64,000 nt of DNA from Paracoccus denitrificans (GTDB taxonomy: Bacteria; Pseudomonadota; Alphaproteobacteria; Rhodobacterales; Rhodobacteraceae): positions 124,001-188,000 of the forward strand of contig QFNE01000003.1 of the NCBI GenBank assembly GCA_003240735.1, given 5' to 3'. Below the pieces are notes generated by a model. That model was given only the letters and a program-made list of their open reading frames with translations, did no database searches and was not told where the DNA came from. This document shows, one piece after another, positions 60,403-64,000 of this stretch. The position numbers and the translations under genes are program-made. The stretch's first letter is position 1; each line of letters begins with the position of its first letter.

Positions 60403-61322
60403 CACGTCGTCAACCTATTAACTATTTTTCTTGAAATCTGCTTGGTTGTGATGGCAGGCTTTAGTCGTAATGCAATCAGCTCATACTTTATCCGCTCTCG
60501 CCGATCACCGTTGTTCGCCGCAAATCGCGCCGCAAGCTTTGCCGCCTTGTAACGCAGGTCATTTGTAAAACTATTCCGGTACCGAAGGAGGTTGGGACGA
60601 TTTTTGTCTATAATCAAATTGTATGCTTCATAAACGTCCCGTGCGTTCCGCCCGATATCGCTCTTATAATATGTAGCTAAAGGCCTGTCCGCCCGTGGTT
60701 TAAGAATCTTTCCTCCGCCGCGGATGAAACGAACAAAGTAATCCATATCTTGCAACCGTGGCAGCCGTTCGTCAAAATAGCCAACCCTCGTGAACGACTC
60801 TCGTGGCCCCACCAGCGTCCAAAGATAGGCCCGAAGCTTACCACCGACCATGAGATTAAGAAACTGATCCCCGGCCAATTCTTGATTTACTCTTCTTGCA
60901 GGAGCGCTGCTCTCGCGCCAAAGATAGTCGCAGGTGATCCAGGTCGCCGTAAGGTCCCTCCCACCGTGGTAAAGAGTTGACATATACGAGAATTGATCAT
61001 CAAGTTTTGTCTCCGCCCACGTGTCGCCGGCATCTAACCATGCGATGTAAGGTGCTTCGGAGAGATCGAGAAGCTCATTTCGTGTGTAGGGACGCCCCCT
61101 ATTCACAGGCCGCCGCGCCAGTGTCAAACGATGATCAGATCTGCTGGTGAACTGATCACAAATAGTCTGAGCCTGATCGAAAATCTCCTCGTCAGATCCA
61201 TCATCGGCAATTACCACTCGCAGCCTGCCGCTCCAGGTCTGCGCTAGAATAGACTCAAGGGATATTTCCAAACCTGACGGGTCTTCGAAATGCGGTATTA
61301 GAATATCGAGCGAAGGCTTCAT
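60402..61322 (-). CDS. GT2 glycosyltransferase in capsule locus
   Basis: The 306-residue protein has the GT2 A-type fold: LDILIPHFEDPSGLEISLESILAQTW, RVVIADDGSDEE and YIAWLDAGDTW. ATG 61322 (MKPSLD) is preferred to a slightly longer start at 61334. Confidence 0.9.
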   Translation of the reverse strand: MKPSLDILIPHFEDPSGLEISLESILAQTWSGRLRVVIADDGSDEEIFDQAQTICDQFTSRSDHRLTLARRPVNRGRPYTRNELLDLSEAPYIAWLDAGDTWAETKLDDQFSYMSTLYHGGRDLTATWITCDYLWRESSAPARRVNQELAGDQFLNLMVGGKLRAYLWTLVGPRESFTRVGYFDERLPRLQDMDYFVRFIRGGGKILKPRADRPLATYYKSDIGRNARDVYEAYNLIIDKNRPNLLRYRNSFTNDLRYKAAKLAARFAANNGDRRERIKYELIALRLKPAITTKQISRKIVNRLTT

Positions 61323-61646
61323 CCGACACTCCACGGGTTACTTGATTTTTTCATCGTCGGCGGAATCCCCTGTATTGGATGTGCCCGGAGTAACGCGTTC
61401 ATGATTAATCTGCAACATACAGAAAGCGACTTAACGCCTCGGAAATGTAGGGATGTCCCGCGAAGCGTAACTCCCGACTGATAGTTGTGCTTTTGCGGTG
61501 ACAGATGTTACCCTTGGCAGTACAGACATTGCCCAAGTATGATTGAACGACCCCGACGCATCATTTCTGTCTCGACAAATGCGATTCACCCTCTAGCTTA
61601 CCGTAGATTTGGATAACGATCCACTTACCTTCCAGATTATATTCAA
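61323..61646. other. Intergenic region without a recognised gene
   Basis: This 324-base AT-rich stretch holds no frame with coding character, no clear terminator and no promoter match that I trust. A short TGGAT/ATCCA stem near 61610-61624 lies after the stop of the 74-residue gene. Confidence 0.5.
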
Positions 61647-61871
61647 TTACGGCAGGCGATTATTTTTTTCCATCCTATCGAGCGATTCTTTTAACTGCTC
61701 TACATCCTGACGGAGCAGACATAGTGCGATAAAAATATCGTCGTTCGTCGCTTTTCTACTTCCCGTTGCGGACTTAATCTTTCTGCTGATGCTTAATGAT
61801 AATACCTTGAGCGTTCGGCTTATCCCTTTATTACGGATCGAATGGAGCACTCTTCTTGGTAACATCTTCAT
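61647..61871 (-). CDS. Small basic coiled-coil protein in capsule locus
   Basis: The 74-residue protein has a basic N-terminal half (LPRRVLHSIRNKGISRTLKVLSLSISRKIKS) and a helical, probably coiled-coil C-terminus (LCLLRQDVEQLKESLDRMEK). No known family. It starts on the last base of the upstream glycosyltransferase gene, which supports it being a real, coupled gene. Confidence 0.55.
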   Translation of the reverse strand: MKMLPRRVLHSIRNKGISRTLKVLSLSISRKIKSATGSRKATNDDIFIALCLLRQDVEQLKESLDRMEKNNRLP

Positions 61872-62857
61872 TAACGAGAAAAGTACTTCGAAACGATCTG
61901 ATCTGCGAGATAACCGTGACCAGATGCTCGAAGATGCCGAATATCTTCGATGTCCATACGGCTGACGAGGTTCCGATACTGTAGGGCAAACTGATCTTGT
62001 AGGTCAGAGCTAACTTTTTCTCTGCCCCAGTCATAAAGTGTAACGGCCATGTCCCAGTAACTCGCGACGCTTCTGATTTTAAGGCTAGGGTATTTCTTGA
62101 TAAGCTCGTACGTTGATATTAAGGCGTCAAACAACCCCAATCTCTGCCCGCTTGAAACATTCGTAATGTTTGTGCCCCGGTTGTCCACAATATGCGTGCA
62201 TATTTCGTGATCCAATAGTATTATCTTGCGTGATACCAACAACATCTGCCAGTGTGCAATCATGTCATTGTGGACAAAGGTTTTACCGAATAGCTGGGTG
62301 TATTGGCGATAAGACTCTGTCCTTATAATTTTATTCCAGGGGTAATTCGTAATACGAGCAATGCTGGGGTATGACTGGAACTCGACAACCTTACTACTGC
62401 ACCCTTTTAGAACTTGCACAAATATACTCTCATCTACGTACGACATAGGGCGAAATTTCTGGGCTAAACTGCTGGTGTAGCTGTACTTGAAAATCGATAT
62501 ATCGATTTTCGAGTCGTGGTCCATGATGTCTAAGGCGGGAGAAATAACCTCTTGGTGCAGTATATCATCCGCATCAAAAAAAATAGTATACTGGCCGCGG
62601 ACCAGCGCAAACCCTTTGTTGCGGCTCACTCCCGCGCCCATATTCCTTTTGTTGTAAATCGCTGAGATACGATGATCGCTGTCGACAGCTGACGATATGA
62701 TATCGTAGCTTCCATCGGTAGAAGCATCGTCAATTAAAACGACTTCATATGAAATGTCATCAATTTCAGTTATTTTTCCTAGCAATCGCTCAAGCGTTTT
62801 TGATGCGTTGTAAACAGGAATAATAATCGACAGCTTAATTGCAGGATTATTGCTCAT
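61871..62857 (-). CDS. GT2 glycosyltransferase (AT-rich, probably acquired)
   Basis: The 328-residue protein has LSIIIPVYNASKTLERLLGKI, VVLIDDASTDGSYDII and YTIFFDADDILHQE, the GT2 nucleotide- and metal-binding motifs. The DNA is much AT-richer than the rest of the window and has different codon use, which suggests acquisition from another source. ATG 62857 is favoured over 62866. Confidence 0.9.
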   Translation of the reverse strand: MSNNPAIKLSIIIPVYNASKTLERLLGKITEIDDISYEVVLIDDASTDGSYDIISSAVDSDHRISAIYNKRNMGAGVSRNKGFALVRGQYTIFFDADDILHQEVISPALDIMDHDSKIDISIFKYSYTSSLAQKFRPMSYVDESIFVQVLKGCSSKVVEFQSYPSIARITNYPWNKIIRTESYRQYTQLFGKTFVHNDMIAHWQMLLVSRKIILLDHEICTHIVDNRGTNITNVSSGQRLGLFDALISTYELIKKYPSLKIRSVASYWDMAVTLYDWGREKVSSDLQDQFALQYRNLVSRMDIEDIRHLRASGHGYLADQIVSKYFSR

Positions 62858-62959
62858 CGCGCGCATATCCGCAATTTCCGGCCTTTACGCAGCAAAGGCC
62901 ACACTGAAGGAATTATCCTTAGAAACCTATGATACCTAAGCATCCAGACAATCAGTCCT

Positions 62960-63922
62960 TCAATTTCTAGTAGACATCGACACCACTTCGGTGTGGCTTC
63001 GATCGAGCGCATGAGAGAGGCCATCGCGTACTGCACCACCGAGCAGCTGGCGAAAAACCTTTGCGTCTTCGCCGTAGTCGCGAGCCTTTCGGTGCCACTT
63101 GACCAATAATAGCGGAACGAGTGGCCAGAAAAGCCAGCCGGCAGCTACTCTATACGCTATCAGCGCATTTCTGTAATTATAGTAGACTTTCCACATTGGG
63201 CGAAGAACAAGTCCCGTCTCGCCTTGCTGAGCGTCGGTATCATGCTCAAATCTGACTGCTGGGGCAAATCCCAATCGGAAGCCTTTTTTGCGCAAGTTGA
63301 GCGTGAAAATCTGATCGTCGCCGTAGATGAACAGGCGAGGATCTGGCAAATCCGTATCGGTAAGCGCTGCCCTCGATACGAACAACCCCACGAATGACGC
63401 CATATCGACCTCTACTGTCTGAGAGGTCGGCACGTAAGCGTCATCCGACAGGTGAAATCCCCCTCGACCTTTGCCCGCCAGAGTGCGCAGGAACTCTCTG
63501 CCCCTCCAGAAGGGATTTCGATATGGACGGTTCATTTCGCATATTCTACCGTCTGGGTGAAAAACAGCAGCCCCGATGGCGTCCCATTTGGTAAGATCCA
63601 TGGCCAAGAATTCAGCGATGGCGCCCTCGGCCGGACGGCCGTCATCGTCCATCACCACTAGCCAATCTGGGTCGTGAATATCTCTTGCTTCTCGCATGGC
63701 AGCGGCGAAGCCGCCGGCGCCTCCTAGATTTTCAGCGCTAAGTGTCACAGTCAGATTTGCTGAAGCTTGACCCAGCAGCCACTCTTTTGTGCCGTCCGTC
63801 GACGCATTGTCGAAAACAAGGATATGATCAATCGGCTGGCCAATGAGCCGCGCGAGCGTCAGGCGGAGTTTTGCCAACCTGTTGTGCGTCACAACCACTG
63901 CGACGATTGATGGTTGCTTCAT
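62960..63922 (-). CDS. GT2 glycosyltransferase (GlfT2-like galactofuranosyltransferase candidate)
   Basis: The 320-residue protein has VAVVVTHNRLAKLRLTLARL, HILVFDNASTDGTKEWL, ENLGGAGGFAAAMREA and the metal site WLVVMDDDGRP, then FIYGDDQIFTLNL. This is the pattern of rhamnosyl- and galactofuranosyltransferases of the GlfT2/RfbN group. A UDP-galactopyranose mutase domain is encoded at 44.7-45.9 kb, so a galactofuranose donor would be available. Substrate remains an inference. Confidence 0.85.
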   Translation of the reverse strand: MKQPSIVAVVVTHNRLAKLRLTLARLIGQPIDHILVFDNASTDGTKEWLLGQASANLTVTLSAENLGGAGGFAAAMREARDIHDPDWLVVMDDDGRPAEGAIAEFLAMDLTKWDAIGAAVFHPDGRICEMNRPYRNPFWRGREFLRTLAGKGRGGFHLSDDAYVPTSQTVEVDMASFVGLFVSRAALTDTDLPDPRLFIYGDDQIFTLNLRKKGFRLGFAPAVRFEHDTDAQQGETGLVLRPMWKVYYNYRNALIAYRVAAGWLFWPLVPLLLVKWHRKARDYGEDAKVFRQLLGGAVRDGLSHALDRSHTEVVSMSTRN

Positions 63923-63924
63923 CG

Positions 63925-64000
63925 TTAGGCCTGCTCATTCCGCGCGTCGTCGCGTCGGAGGTTAGCGACCTCCAGCAAATAACTCAACCTGGCCGGCGCA
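63925..64000 (-). CDS. C-terminal end of an upstream capsule-locus gene (partial)
   Basis: One minus-strand frame stays open from the window edge to a TAA at 63925-63927 and ends RRDDARNEQA. It lies two bases before the next start, as coupled genes here do. Only about 24 residues are visible, too few for a function. Confidence 0.45.
   Translation of the reverse strand, partial: APARLSYLLEVANLRRDDARNEQA

Noticed and set aside
1..64000. CRISPR arrays, tRNA or rRNA genes, insertion sequences, prophage or attachment sites
   Set aside because: No regularly spaced direct repeats, no cloverleaf or rRNA sequence and no transposase or integrase gene were found by reading both strands; short tRNA-like folds could still be missed without software.

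Overview
The window is GC-rich DNA from an alphaproteobacterium, most probably of the Rhodobacterales (Paracoccus/Roseobacter type). That rests on codon use, densely packed ATGA-coupled operons and the protein families present. There is no rRNA, tRNA or CRISPR array that I can see, and the species cannot be named from the sequence.

Layout. (1) 1-4.9 kb: housekeeping and accessory genes: the start of an arsenic-resistance-type BASS transporter, a pcaD-like enol-lactonase, a CDF cation transporter and a TerC protein. (2) 3.8-10.6 kb: a LacI-type regulator divergent from a five-gene carbohydrate operon (TIM-barrel isomerase, Gfo/Idh/MocA dehydrogenase, ribose-type ABC transporter) with a perfect palindromic operator and a strong terminator; then a HutD-family gene. 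(3) 11.4-34.1 kb: a complete but unusual type III secretion system (T3SS). One minus-strand operon runs sctC(N-domains only)-two TPR proteins-sctI-J-K-L-N-O-Q-R-S-T-U. A second runs sctE-(52-aa secreted-subunit candidate)-sctD-(SctX/SctY-like pair)-sctV-secretin-lipoprotein. The outer-membrane part looks borrowed from a Tad pilus (CpaC/RcpA-type secretin, CpaD-like lipoprotein, TadD-like TPR lipoprotein), while a separate short gene encodes only the N0/N1 domains of a Ysc/Rhc-type secretin. SctU lacks the NPTH autocleavage motif. At the end of the island lie a GDPH-type (MIIA/DUF1521- or VWD-like) secreted-protein candidate and a 1043-residue HrpF/NopX-like translocator candidate, divergently transcribed from a 0.5-kb AT-rich regulatory region.

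(4) 34.3-39.3 kb: an OpuC-type quaternary-amine ABC transporter followed by a histidine-ammonia-lyase homologue that has lost the MIO-forming Ala-Ser-Gly and the residues that serve it. The combination suggests uptake and MIO-independent elimination of a histidine betaine such as ergothioneine. (5) 39.3-48.3 kb: a glycan operon with three fused enzymes (GT4-GH1-like, GT4-Gfo/Idh/MocA, GT-UDP-galactopyranose mutase), an MDR dehydrogenase and another glycosyltransferase. (6) 48.5-53.7 kb: a phosphatase, then a two-component system whose regulator and kinase genes flank ArnT-, ArnC- and lipid A biosynthesis N-domain-like genes. (7) 53.9-55.6 kb: a peroxiredoxin-DsbA fusion and a GST. (8) 55.7-64 kb: a capsule/exopolysaccharide locus (ABC export genes plus glycosyltransferases) that becomes clearly AT-richer towards 61-63 kb, as transferred surface-polysaccharide loci often do.

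The main items for follow-up are the Tad/T3SS hybrid, the NPTH-less SctU, the GDPH protein, and the MIO-less lyase with its betaine-type transporter.
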